Shown here piece after piece: positions 1-6,477 of a stretch of 14,432 bases of DNA. Within the stretch, counting starts at the first letter, position 1. The number at the start of each line of letters is the position of its first letter. The translations under genes were made by a program, and so were the position numbers. The notes under the pieces are model-generated. The model was not told the DNA's origin and made no database searches. It saw only the letters and a list, made by a program, of their open reading frames with translations. Source of the stretch: CALGLS01 sp047626155 (GTDB taxonomy: Bacteria; Bacteroidota; Bacteroidia; Chitinophagales; Saprospiraceae). The stretch spans positions 1 to 14,432 of the forward strand of contig JBLHRR010000150.1 of the NCBI GenBank assembly GCA_047626155.1, read 5' to 3'.

Positions 1-204
1 AGTAATCTGTATCCTAGTTACACATTTTTAATGACCTGGAAAAAACAATACATCAACCGGGTAGAATCCAACCAAGACAAATTGTTAGGTCATCGATTTG
101 AATTGCATGATGAGATTTATGACAAGGATAGGGCTTGTCTCCGGTATACTGCGATCAAGGGAGGTTTTACTTTGGAAGTGAGTGAGTGGCATTTTATTGG
201 GTAG
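1..204 (+). CDS. C-terminal end of an unrecognised protein (5' end outside the window)
   Basis: Frame 1 is open from the first base to a TAG at 202-204, giving 67 codons with no start, so this is the tail of a gene that begins upstream. The translation has ordinary soluble-protein composition, with mixed charge, Trp, Tyr and His, and ends in ...LEVSEWHFIG. I do not recognise the family. An AT-rich window would usually break a random frame of this length, and a terminator-like hairpin lies downstream at 268-326; both support a real gene. It converges on the lipoprotein gene at 344-886. A chance open frame remains possible. Confidence 0.5.
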   Translation, partial: SNLYPSYTFLMTWKKQYINRVESNQDKLLGHRFELHDEIYDKDRACLRYTAIKGGFTLEVSEWHFIG

Positions 205-267
205 GGCCAAATACAAGAAATTGTAGCCTACTATAATATAGGAGATGAAGGGATCTCTTTACAGGTT

Positions 268-326
268 AAAAAACAGGCATTAGGCATTAGGAGATTTCCA
301 AAACCCAATGCTCAATACCTGTTTTT
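268..326. terminator. Bidirectional intrinsic terminator between convergent genes
   Basis: Two 20-nt arms, 269-288 and 307-326, are complementary at 17 of 20 positions, with an 18-nt loop. The outer ends are A-rich on the left and T-rich on the right (CCTGTTTTT), so each strand gives a stem followed by a U tract. It lies between the + gene ending at 204 and the - gene ending at 344, where one shared terminator would be expected. The left arm also contains a small direct repeat, GGCATTAGGCATTAGG. Confidence 0.75.
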
Positions 327-343
327 CAGTTATTCTTATTTAA

Positions 344-886
344 TTATTCTTCAGCGTCTGTAACTTCTTCTTCAGCAGCTGCTTCACTATTTAAATGCAT
401 CATTATTCCAGTGAAGTCTCCATAACCCAGCTGGTTGATAATTTTATCATCTGCATCAAAATCGAAAGATTCATATGTTTTTATAATTCCTGATTTCGCT
501 TCAGTACTGTCTGTGCCAGGGCGGGTAATTTGCCAATCGGCGTAATACCGTACAGACCCATCTGTCATTTTAGTTTCTGCATTAACGCCTGGCAACAAAA
601 CTATAGGATCTGTAACTATTTTGAAGTCATATTTTTCCCAAAGATTTTTCTCGTTTTCCATCATATCTTCCAAACTTATAGAATCCTTAGCCCCAAAGCT
701 AGTACCTAGGCTTACAAAACCTTTTGCGTATTGAGAATAATCCTGATTTTCATTTTGAAAACCTTCAATGTTAGCAAGTACCGTTTGAGAATTTTTTTCA
801 AACGCTTCATTTGCCGAATTGTCCGCTTGTGGAGTACATCCCATAAAAAACAATGACAAGCATAAAGTTGAATAAATAAATTTCAT
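344..886 (-). CDS. Putative lipoprotein with NTF2/SnoaL-like fold
   Basis: The 180-residue protein starts MKFIYSTLCLSLFFMGC, a short lysine-bearing n-region and hydrophobic core ending at a lipobox-like FMGC, so Cys17 is the likely lipidated residue after signal peptidase II cleavage. The mature part is acidic. Its centre (about residues 75-165) has the alternating pattern of NTF2-like domains (EKNLWEKYDFKIV, then GSVRYYADWQITRP, then KTYESFDFDADDKIINQLGY); many Bacteroidota lipoproteins of this size are described as nuclear transport factor 2 family. The tail is Glu/Ala-rich and probably disordered. No catalytic residue set is evident and the role is unknown. The start is the only Met giving a lipoprotein signal. 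It is transcribed alone toward the terminator at 268-326; no clear promoter motif was found in the AT-rich upstream DNA. Confidence 0.8.
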   Translation of the reverse strand: MKFIYSTLCLSLFFMGCTPQADNSANEAFEKNSQTVLANIEGFQNENQDYSQYAKGFVSLGTSFGAKDSISLEDMMENEKNLWEKYDFKIVTDPIVLLPGVNAETKMTDGSVRYYADWQITRPGTDSTEAKSGIIKTYESFDFDADDKIINQLGYGDFTGIMMHLNSEAAAEEEVTDAEE

Positions 887-1180
887 AAAAGTTGATTTTA
901 ATCTGATTTTATTTGATAAAATAATCTAAAGTTTGTGAAACAGTTTCTAAATATAAATAATTTTATAGAACAACAAAGACTAACAAAATGAATCTGTCAA
1001 TGCTTGCATATTTATTCTCAGAGCAACTAATTTAGCTTTTTTATAAGACTGTCCGGTTTCCTGGTGCAATGTGTGTGTCTAGAATGGGCACACACATTTT
1101 TTCTAAAGGTAAGGAATTATTCTGAGATAGCATCTCAGAACTCTAGAGAGATGAAAGTTCTCTTATCGATTAAAGTATTG
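887..1180. other. AT-rich gene-free stretch with small hairpins
   Basis: No open frame here looks coding. The part next to 886 should hold the lipoprotein promoter, but I see no convincing Bacteroidota -33/-7 pair. Besides the hairpin at 1069-1102, there is a perfect 9-bp stem with a 3-nt loop (TTCTGAGAT at 1120-1128, ATCTCAGAA at 1132-1140), followed directly by the palindrome CTCTAGAG (1141-1148). The purpose of these structures is unknown. Confidence 0.5.
1069..1102 (+). terminator. Terminator-like hairpin with no recognised gene upstream
   Basis: A 9-bp perfect stem (ATGTGTGTG at 1069-1077, CACACACAT at 1089-1097) is followed by six Ts (1097-1102), the form of a rho-independent terminator on the + strand. 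The nearest upstream sequence is the divergent lipoprotein gene, so no coding gene explains it. It could end a small non-coding RNA of roughly 100-150 nt, or be a leftover from a deleted gene. Confidence 0.45.
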
Positions 1181-1490
1181 AGGGCGATTAGCAAGCTGCA
1201 AGGGCGTTTCTGGTGAGGTGAGGAATGGGAAGCTTGCCGGGCGCTTCAAGAGCAGGACATCTGGAAGCAATAGAAGAGCAACCAAAGCGGAGGTTACGTG
1301 CTTTTCTCCACTTGGGGGTGAGTCCGTTTGGGCGCGTCGTTTTGCTTACGCTCGAAAGGGAGGTTGGCGTTTGGCTTGTGGTCCTGTTATGGGTGCTGCG
1401 GTTACAGAGCTGCGTTTACAACAAAGAGGCTACATCTCGTTCTTGTCGTATTATTTGAAGCTTAAATCTCGGAAAAGGGTTGAGTGAACC
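1181..1490. other. GC-rich non-coding or relic island of unknown nature
   Basis: Sampled 60-base blocks here are about 57-58% G+C, clearly above the flanking DNA. The island starts with two AGGGCG copies (1181, 1201) and a 7-bp inverted repeat (GCAAGCT 1191-1197, AGCTTGC 1231-1237). Two overlapping + frames stay open for about 80 codons, but both give low-complexity, strongly basic, motif-free products, and being open in two frames at once is a side effect of GC-rich DNA rather than evidence for protein. The island ends just before the start-less small membrane ORF at 1497, as if it had been inserted there. A structured RNA, an intergenic repeat family or a foreign relic are all possible. Confidence 0.35.
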
Positions 1491-1496
1491 GCGTAG

Positions 1497-1709
1497 TTGT
1501 ATACACTGTACTTGAAATCGACAAAGGGCACTACATTTGTTGGCAAATACGGCGTGATAATATTCGTTGTCTTAATGATTCTCATTAACGTAGGTATCAT
1601 ATTTGGACCACCATTTGGGACCGACATAATAACAGTGTCGATATCTGGACTTCTAATGTATTTCATTTTTACTGGAGTGGCTTTTGGGCTGGACAGAAAA
1701 AGGAGTTGA
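1497..1709 (+). CDS. Possible small two-helix membrane protein, perhaps 5'-truncated
   Basis: The 70-codon frame encodes two hydrophobic segments (about residues 19-37 and 43-62) joined by a Gly/Pro-rich turn, with a KSTKG start and a basic DRKRS end. This resembles the N-terminal membrane hairpin of some bacterial PH-domain membrane proteins, but that is a guess. There is no ATG near the front. An in-frame TAG (1494-1496) directly precedes a TTG at 1497, and the first ATG would be at 1575, inside the first helix. The natural reading is a gene whose 5' end, and probably its 3' domain, was lost when the GC-rich DNA upstream arrived. A genuine TTG-start miniprotein is the alternative. Confidence 0.35.
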   Translation: MYTLYLKSTKGTTFVGKYGVIIFVVLMILINVGIIFGPPFGTDIITVSISGLLMYFIFTGVAFGLDRKRS

Positions 1710-1724
1710 ATCTAAAAGAATTCC

Positions 1725-1800
1725 CCGAGGCTTGCCTCGGAAAACTATTCAAAGCCAAGTGGTGGGTGCGCGATACCCCGTACCCTTGGGGGTCGGGGTA
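1725..1800. repeat. Pair of REP-like palindromes
   Basis: The first palindrome is CCGAGG-CTTG-CCTCGG (1725-1740). The second is TACCCCG (1774-1780) paired with CGGGGTA (1794-1800), with an inner CCC/GGG pairing. Together they look like a bacterial interspersed palindromic unit at the 3' end of the kinase gene, which stops at 1822 on the - strand. They may help end that transcript or protect its 3' end, but there is no clear U tract. Membership of a dispersed family cannot be shown from a single window. Confidence 0.4.
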
Positions 1801-1821
1801 GTTCATTATCTACAGTTTTGT

Positions 1822-3102
1822 TTAAACCATTTCAACTGGAAAATTTATTTGGAAAGTGGTTCCTTTATTCAGTTCGGAATTAACAATAAAAATTTCTCCA
1901 TTTATTCGTGTAATTAAATTCTGTGTGATATTCAAACCAAGTCCTGAGCCTTTCTTGTTGTCTGCACTCAAACGTTTGAATATTTCAAATATCTGTTCAA
2001 AGTATTCTTCTTCAATTCCTATCCCGTTATCGTTAATTCTAATTCTCGCCATACCATTAGTAACATCTCCATCAATAATTATTTTTGGCTTCTCTTTGTT
2101 GTTATATTTAATTCCATTCTCGATAAGATTCCTGAGGATTATGGTTAATACCAGCTTTGAGGAGATGATAGCAGGAAATGATTTACAAGATATCTCTACG
2201 TTGTTTTCTGCTATTAATTCAGATAAAGACAACCTCATTTCATTTACTAGTTCATCAATTTTAAATTCTTCCTTAGAAATATTTTTTTCTGAGGAGTCTA
2301 TAAATTCCTTCAAATCACTCACTAATTGATTGAGTTGCTTTGTAGAGTGAATAATATGATTTAGATATTTTTCTTTGATCTCAGTGCCCTTATCAAAATC
2401 TCTTTTAATGATTTGTGAAAATCCAACAATAGCACGTAATGGCTCTTTTAAATCATGTGAGACGATATAATTAAAATTTTTGAGTTGTTGATTATACTTT
2501 TTTAAATGTTCATTTTGATGGTTAATAACGCTGTGGTACCTCCTGTTTTCTAGAATGAGCTTCCCAATTAATGAAGTAATCATAGCCACACTAAATATGA
2601 ACCTTGTAAATGCTCCTAAAGTATTGATTAAACCTTCGAATACGGGTTGTATGTGAGAACTTATTAGGGTCGCTAGTGAAAGTGAAATAACAATTAAAAA
2701 AACGGATTTAATCATTAAGGGAAACTCAAAGAACAATGTAGCAACTACTAAGAAGAGAATGTACATAGGCTCTAAGCTAAGTCCGGCCCCAAAAAGTATA
2801 TGCAATATAAATACGGCAAATGTTCCTCCGAAGACAATAACTAACCTTGCTAGAAAAGGCTTTTTTGCTACACTAAATAGTAGAGCGATGAACAAGATAG
2901 AAAACCAAGTCATGGTTAAACAAAAATCCATAAAAGATCGGAGAAAGATTAAGTTGACTACGTTCTGAAATAATACACATGCAAGTCCAGCAAAAATGAA
3001 TTGATTACTCAACTCGACCTTTAGTTTTTCTTTGAACTGAGCGTCTGCAGGGAGCCCTATTCGCATTAACTTTGAGTAAATTCGCTTGACTTCATTAGGC
3101 AT
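1822..3102 (-). CDS. Membrane-bound sensor histidine kinase (orphan)
   Basis: This 426-residue sensor kinase should autophosphorylate on His216 and pass the phosphate to a response regulator. The N-terminal third has about six hydrophobic helices (roughly residues 33-56, 60-78, 83-104, 109-125, 128-150 and 160-183), then a short polar linker with coiled-coil character (186-212). The dimerisation/phosphoacceptor (H-box) sequence is YIVSHDLKEPLRAI. The catalytic domain has the N box (LRNLIENGIKYN, 323-334), G1 (DNGIGI, 358-363) and G2 (GSGLGL, 385-390), all intact. No PAS, HAMP or receiver domain is seen, and no response regulator is encoded nearby, so its partner must lie elsewhere. The membrane part matches no named input domain I recognise. 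The start is ATG at 3102, 114 bases from the stop of the monooxygenase gene, so co-transcription or a private promoter are both possible. Confidence 0.93.
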   Translation of the reverse strand: MPNEVKRIYSKLMRIGLPADAQFKEKLKVELSNQFIFAGLACVLFQNVVNLIFLRSFMDFCLTMTWFSILFIALLFSVAKKPFLARLVIVFGGTFAVFILHILFGAGLSLEPMYILFLVVATLFFEFPLMIKSVFLIVISLSLATLISSHIQPVFEGLINTLGAFTRFIFSVAMITSLIGKLILENRRYHSVINHQNEHLKKYNQQLKNFNYIVSHDLKEPLRAIVGFSQIIKRDFDKGTEIKEKYLNHIIHSTKQLNQLVSDLKEFIDSSEKNISKEEFKIDELVNEMRLSLSELIAENNVEISCKSFPAIISSKLVLTIILRNLIENGIKYNNKEKPKIIIDGDVTNGMARIRINDNGIGIEEEYFEQIFEIFKRLSADNKKGSGLGLNITQNLITRINGEIFIVNSELNKGTTFQINFPVEMV

Positions 3103-3216
3103 ATTTAGTATTATTGTAACACATTAATGACTAAATAATGAATACGGAAAATCTCAGCGTTAGTTCCAATTATTTTTGGAATGCGGGCTTAAACAATATC
3201 CACTATGTCCACCTCT

Positions 3217-4662
3217 CTATGCATCTTTTCTTAAACAGCCTCCCCTCGGCTCATCACTTTCCTGCAGCACAATTTCCGAATGCAGAAATTCCGCAGCCGC
3301 CGCTGAATCTTTCACTTTCGGAGCAGTGCGTTCTAACATTTCTAATTCAAACTCCCTTAATACACTTTCCCTTATTCCAGTTTTTCTCCATTGAGATAAG
3401 GGTCTACATCCTCTGGAGATCCCCCGAGCCAGCGCCAGTGCATCCAGCAACGCTTGATTCGCCCCCTGTCCTTTGAATGGACTCATAGGGTGAGCCGCAT
3501 CTCCGATCAGCGTCAATGCCCCCGCTTTCTCCAACAATTCTGACGGGAGTAATTCTCGGTCATACACGGGGTAGCCAGAAACGAGCGCTTCCGGGGTCGC
3601 CGCTAAAATGGAAGGAATGGGATGGTGCCACTGCGTTCTACGACGGGCTTCTTCCTTCAGTGCTTTAGGCCCTTGCGCACTCAAAGCCTTAGCCTCTTTT
3701 TCTGGAATTGGAAAGCTAAGTTGCCACATCACCGAGTCTGCGGCATAAGGCATCATGTAGATCCGCTCATTGCCATTGACGGTTTGAAATACGGTGGCCG
3801 AGTCCAGCAAAGAACTATCAATACCTTCGAGATTTTTCAAAGGACAAATACCCAATATCACAAGACAACCTAAGTAATGCAAAGGGGTAATATCCTCCCC
3901 AATTAGCATGCTCCGCACTGTACTTCGAATACCATCGGCTCCAACCACAAGGTCCGCCTTGGCGCTCTTCATTTCCCCATCTACTTGAAAGCTTAGATCA
4001 ATCCTTTCATCGGCACATTTCTTAAGGTCTACTAACTGCTGCCCCCACTGCACCTTATCGGATCCACCGAGTTGCTCCAGCAGCGCCAAGCGCAAAGACT
4101 GCCGTGCGATATGCACATTTGTACGTTTCGGAGCCTTTGCTACATCTGACTGCATCCACTTTCTCATTCCCCATTCACCGATCACTTTTCCTGCAGTCGT
4201 ATGAACCAGATGTCTTGTGGAAATCACCCCTTTTTCTAAGGAGAAAATCCCCAATCCTTGGATCGCTTTACTAGCTTGTTGCAATGTGAGCCCATAGCCC
4301 TGAGATCGAGCATCGAAGCTGCTATCGCGCTCATAAAGGGTAAAAGGAATCCCTCGGTGCAAACAAGCCACCGCCAGCGCGACTCCTCCTATGCCACCAC
4401 CAATAATAGCAACATGTGGGTAGTTTTCTTTATCCGCTATAGGAGGACTAGCAGAATTAATTAACCCGGATCCGCTACAGTTCAAGCATAAATATAGATG
4501 GCCCTTAGGTCGAACTGGAGCCGTCCCTTCGTCATTCGTTTTTTCAAATTGATCGACTGCCCTCTGGTAGCGGAGTTTCACTTTCTTGCGGAGCCTCCGT
4601 CTATTTTTACCGCGTCCGTAGCATTCGGGACAGGTGGTCCAAGTGGTGGCTTCATTTTTCAT
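3217..4662 (-). CDS. FAD-dependent monooxygenase with N-terminal Cys-pair (DnaJ-zinc-finger-like) module
   Basis: The 481-residue protein is a group A (PHBH/TetX-like) flavoprotein that should hydroxylate a small organic substrate with FAD, NAD(P)H and O2. The dinucleotide fold begins at VAIIGGGIGG (84-93), with the ribose-binding acid at Glu111. The DG motif is at GADGIRS (241-247) and the FAD-pyrophosphate GD motif at GDAAHPMSPFKGQG (387-400). Before this come about 80 residues with two CxxCxGxG units (Cys11/Cys14 and Cys59/Cys62) separated by a very basic helix-like stretch, the ligand pattern of DnaJ-type zinc modules. A soluble cytoplasmic protein is expected, since no signal peptide is present. 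The substrate is unknown. Sampled blocks are 55-60% G+C against about 30% in the neighbouring kinase, so this gene stands out in composition. ATG at 4662 follows an A/G-rich leader and is the only start that includes the first Cys pair. Confidence 0.9.
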   Translation of the reverse strand: MKNEATTWTTCPECYGRGKNRRRLRKKVKLRYQRAVDQFEKTNDEGTAPVRPKGHLYLCLNCSGSGLINSASPPIADKENYPHVAIIGGGIGGVALAVACLHRGIPFTLYERDSSFDARSQGYGLTLQQASKAIQGLGIFSLEKGVISTRHLVHTTAGKVIGEWGMRKWMQSDVAKAPKRTNVHIARQSLRLALLEQLGGSDKVQWGQQLVDLKKCADERIDLSFQVDGEMKSAKADLVVGADGIRSTVRSMLIGEDITPLHYLGCLVILGICPLKNLEGIDSSLLDSATVFQTVNGNERIYMMPYAADSVMWQLSFPIPEKEAKALSAQGPKALKEEARRRTQWHHPIPSILAATPEALVSGYPVYDRELLPSELLEKAGALTLIGDAAHPMSPFKGQGANQALLDALALARGISRGCRPLSQWRKTGIRESVLREFELEMLERTAPKVKDSAAAAEFLHSEIVLQESDEPRGGCLRKDA

Positions 4663-4774
4663 ATTTTTTACTTCTTCTTTATTTAAATTGATCTGAGTTT
4701 TCTCCGATTGATTATATTAGTTCTGGAAAAATTAAGTTTTTTTTCTAGCATTATGATTAACAATATTGATACGG

Positions 4775-4790
4775 AGTATTTTAGAATACT
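4775..4790 (-). other. Small inverted repeat after the barrel gene
   Basis: AGTATT-TTAG-AATACT forms a 6-bp stem with a 4-nt loop, eight bases beyond the stop of the outer-membrane protein gene on the - strand. There is no U tract after it in that direction, so it is at best a weak terminator or mRNA 3' end. Confidence 0.3.
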
Positions 4791-4797
4791 AACTCTA

Positions 4798-5958
4798 TTA
4801 TAAAATCCAAAAATTAAGACCAAAAGAAAAAGACAGGACTTGGTTTTTCGTGGTATATATATTATATAGGTACCTACCCTCCTTTCCCTGTCTGTAGTTC
4901 AATTTACCATTTATCGTTAGTTCTTTTGTGATAAAATGTGTTACTCCTGCAAAAAAATCATAGGTATTTGGAAGTGTTTTATTCGATTCTCTGGAGTGGG
5001 TCATTCCGGCAAAATACTGATTGCTCTTCTTGAAATATTCCAAGCTTATACTTAATGGAATCGTGAGGGTGTTAAAGTCTCCAAATGGTGTCTCTTCGTT
5101 CCCTTTTCTTATTCCTAAGGAAGGCTTAATGTAAAAATGGGGCAGTGCCTTTATATAGTAAGCCCCAATCACCTTATATCCCAGATCGTCACGATATTTA
5201 TCTTTATAGTAATTGAAGGAAGCCTCTAATTCCAAATGATTTGTAATAAAGTATCGAGCCTGTGGACTAATATAAAATTCAGTGTGATTACTATTCACGG
5301 TGACTATACCTCGATCATTGTGAAGAAACTCAAAGGAATACTCCCGTCTAAAGCTAAGAACCCCATTGAAACTCAAATTCCCTTTTTGTAAGATTGATTC
5401 CGCAAATAGATCAGATTCCTTTTCATTGGAGTAAAGAAATACCTTTGTTCCCAGGTTGAAAAATAATTCGTCTATTTTTCGATCAGGTCCATTCCAAAAT
5501 GCTAAACCGAACTTCGCTTCTAACGCTACCTGAGGAGCCACAAAATAACTAGCGCCCAAGCCTCCTACTGGAGAAACCTTAAAGTCTCGAATTTCTAAAT
5601 CAGATTCTAAATGATACTCCTTATACGAAAGACTTGGTTCTAAAAAAACATATACTGGAAACTTATTTGCAGTGAAAAAAAACCTGATGGAAGGACTAAG
5701 GCTTGCGATGGAATAAGAGTACCCAAAAACCACCGATTCTTCGAACTCAAGACTTGCTCCAATCATCATTTTATCTGAAATCATACGATCGTAATGAATC
5801 ATTGAATACCAGTTATTACCAAATGACCTATCTCTATAGTTGTAGTCGGTATGGCTAAGACCAAGCCCAATGCTCGACATTCCTTTTTTAAACTGAGCCT
5901 CTACACCAGAAGAGGATAGGAAAGTGAAAAATATAAAAAGAAGTAAAATCCTATTCAT
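4798..5958 (-). CDS. Outer-membrane beta-barrel protein (porin-family-like), probably two barrel-like repeats
   Basis: The preferred start at 5958 gives 386 residues beginning MNRILLLFIFFTFLSSSGVEA, a clean Sec signal peptide with cleavage expected near GVEA-Q. A Met 14 codons upstream (6000) would place a polar NSSSKK stretch before it and is less likely. The mature protein is a run of amphipathic beta strands with alternating aromatic residues and tight turns, ending in SFGLNFWIL, an aromatic-rich final strand as in outer-membrane barrels. The halves (about 30-190 and 195-386, numbered from the preferred start) look alike: each has a strand/turn series with an SP-aromatic strand (SLSPSIRFFF and ISPQARYFIT), and each closes on a Gly-rich strand. 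No TonB box, plug domain or enzyme motif is seen. It would sit in the outer membrane; its cargo or role is unknown. It has its own upstream region, divergent from the UvrA-like gene. Confidence 0.8.
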   Translation of the reverse strand: MNRILLLFIFFTFLSSSGVEAQFKKGMSSIGLGLSHTDYNYRDRSFGNNWYSMIHYDRMISDKMMIGASLEFEESVVFGYSYSIASLSPSIRFFFTANKFPVYVFLEPSLSYKEYHLESDLEIRDFKVSPVGGLGASYFVAPQVALEAKFGLAFWNGPDRKIDELFFNLGTKVFLYSNEKESDLFAESILQKGNLSFNGVLSFRREYSFEFLHNDRGIVTVNSNHTEFYISPQARYFITNHLELEASFNYYKDKYRDDLGYKVIGAYYIKALPHFYIKPSLGIRKGNEETPFGDFNTLTIPLSISLEYFKKSNQYFAGMTHSRESNKTLPNTYDFFAGVTHFITKELTINGKLNYRQGKEGRYLYNIYTTKNQVLSFSFGLNFWIL

Positions 5959-6000
5959 GAAATATTTTTTAGAAGAGCTATTTGGCAATGACTGTTTCAT

Positions 6001-6477
6001 TTAGCAATACAACATCTATCGATAGCATATAATGTCAAATCGATCCCGTATTTATTTTTGATAGGTTTGGGAATTCCTATTAAAGGACCTACTTTATTAT
6101 AATACCTGATCAGATGGAAAGTGTATTACAAGTCTAAGCTTTTGCTAAAAGCTTGTCCCGACCATGTGGAGGGAAACAAAGTTTCAGATGAAACCACAGT
6201 GCCCCGCATCTTGGGTTTTGATTTTGATTTCAATTTTCATTTTTATTTGCGGCTCGGCCGCGTTATGACTTTCTTCTTTCAAAAGTAAAACAATAAAAAT
6301 GGGGCGTTTTCTTTTTCAAGCAAAGGTCCCGAAAGTACAATATAATATTATTAGTATGACAAAGGAAATAATTTAGACTGCTAGTTGTATTATTTTTTTA
6401 ACATTAGAATATCCAAATCTGATCCACCTCAAAAACACACAAAAGCTTAAGCAAAAAAAAATCCTTAATTTCACCCC
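6001..6477. other. Divergent intergenic region between barrel gene and UvrA-like gene
   Basis: This 477-base gap must hold the promoters of both divergent genes. The perfect palindrome CTATCGATAG (6016-6025) lies about 60 bases upstream of the barrel start and could be an operator. The middle (6136-6261) carries the structured segment listed separately. The last 200 bases are AT-rich with runs of A and T. No ORF here looks coding, and no strong promoter match was found for the UvrA-like gene. Confidence 0.6.
6136..6261. repeat. Structured segment, probable intergenic repeat element
   Basis: In order it contains AAGCTTTT-GCT-AAAAGCTT (perfect 8-bp stem, 6136-6154); TGTGG/CCACA (6165-6169 with 6194-6198) enclosing GAAAC-AAA-GTTTC-AGAT-GAAAC, where the central GTTTC (6181-6185) can pair with either neighbour; a 30-base run of TTTTGA/TTTTCA-like repeats; and GCGGC-TCG-GCCGC (6249-6261). 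So many compact stems in one place suggests a dispersed repeat or an RNA element. Which one cannot be settled from one copy. Confidence 0.4.

Noticed and set aside
1218..1487. An 89-codon + frame and an overlapping 77-codon + frame in the GC-rich island
   Set aside because: Both are open because the DNA is GC-rich. The products are very basic, lack recognisable domains, overlap each other, and neither has a start context that favours it.
1765..1802. tRNA-like or rho-independent terminator reading of the second palindrome
   Set aside because: There is no acceptor stem, anticodon arm or T-loop, and no U tract follows the stem on either strand.
3103..3216. TTCCAA/TTGGAA hairpin (3164-3181) as the terminator of the monooxygenase gene
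   Set aside because: The 6-bp AT-rich stem is weak and no U tract follows on the - strand. The gap may instead carry the kinase promoter.
5959..6000. Upstream Met (6000) as the start of the outer-membrane protein
   Set aside because: It would add a polar 14-residue NSSSKK-containing extension before a complete signal peptide. The internal Met at 5958 gives a standard signal sequence.
6033..6038. TTGACA on the - strand as a -35 box for the barrel gene
   Set aside because: The hexamer is perfect, but no matching -10 lies at the right distance, and Bacteroidota housekeeping promoters use a different consensus.
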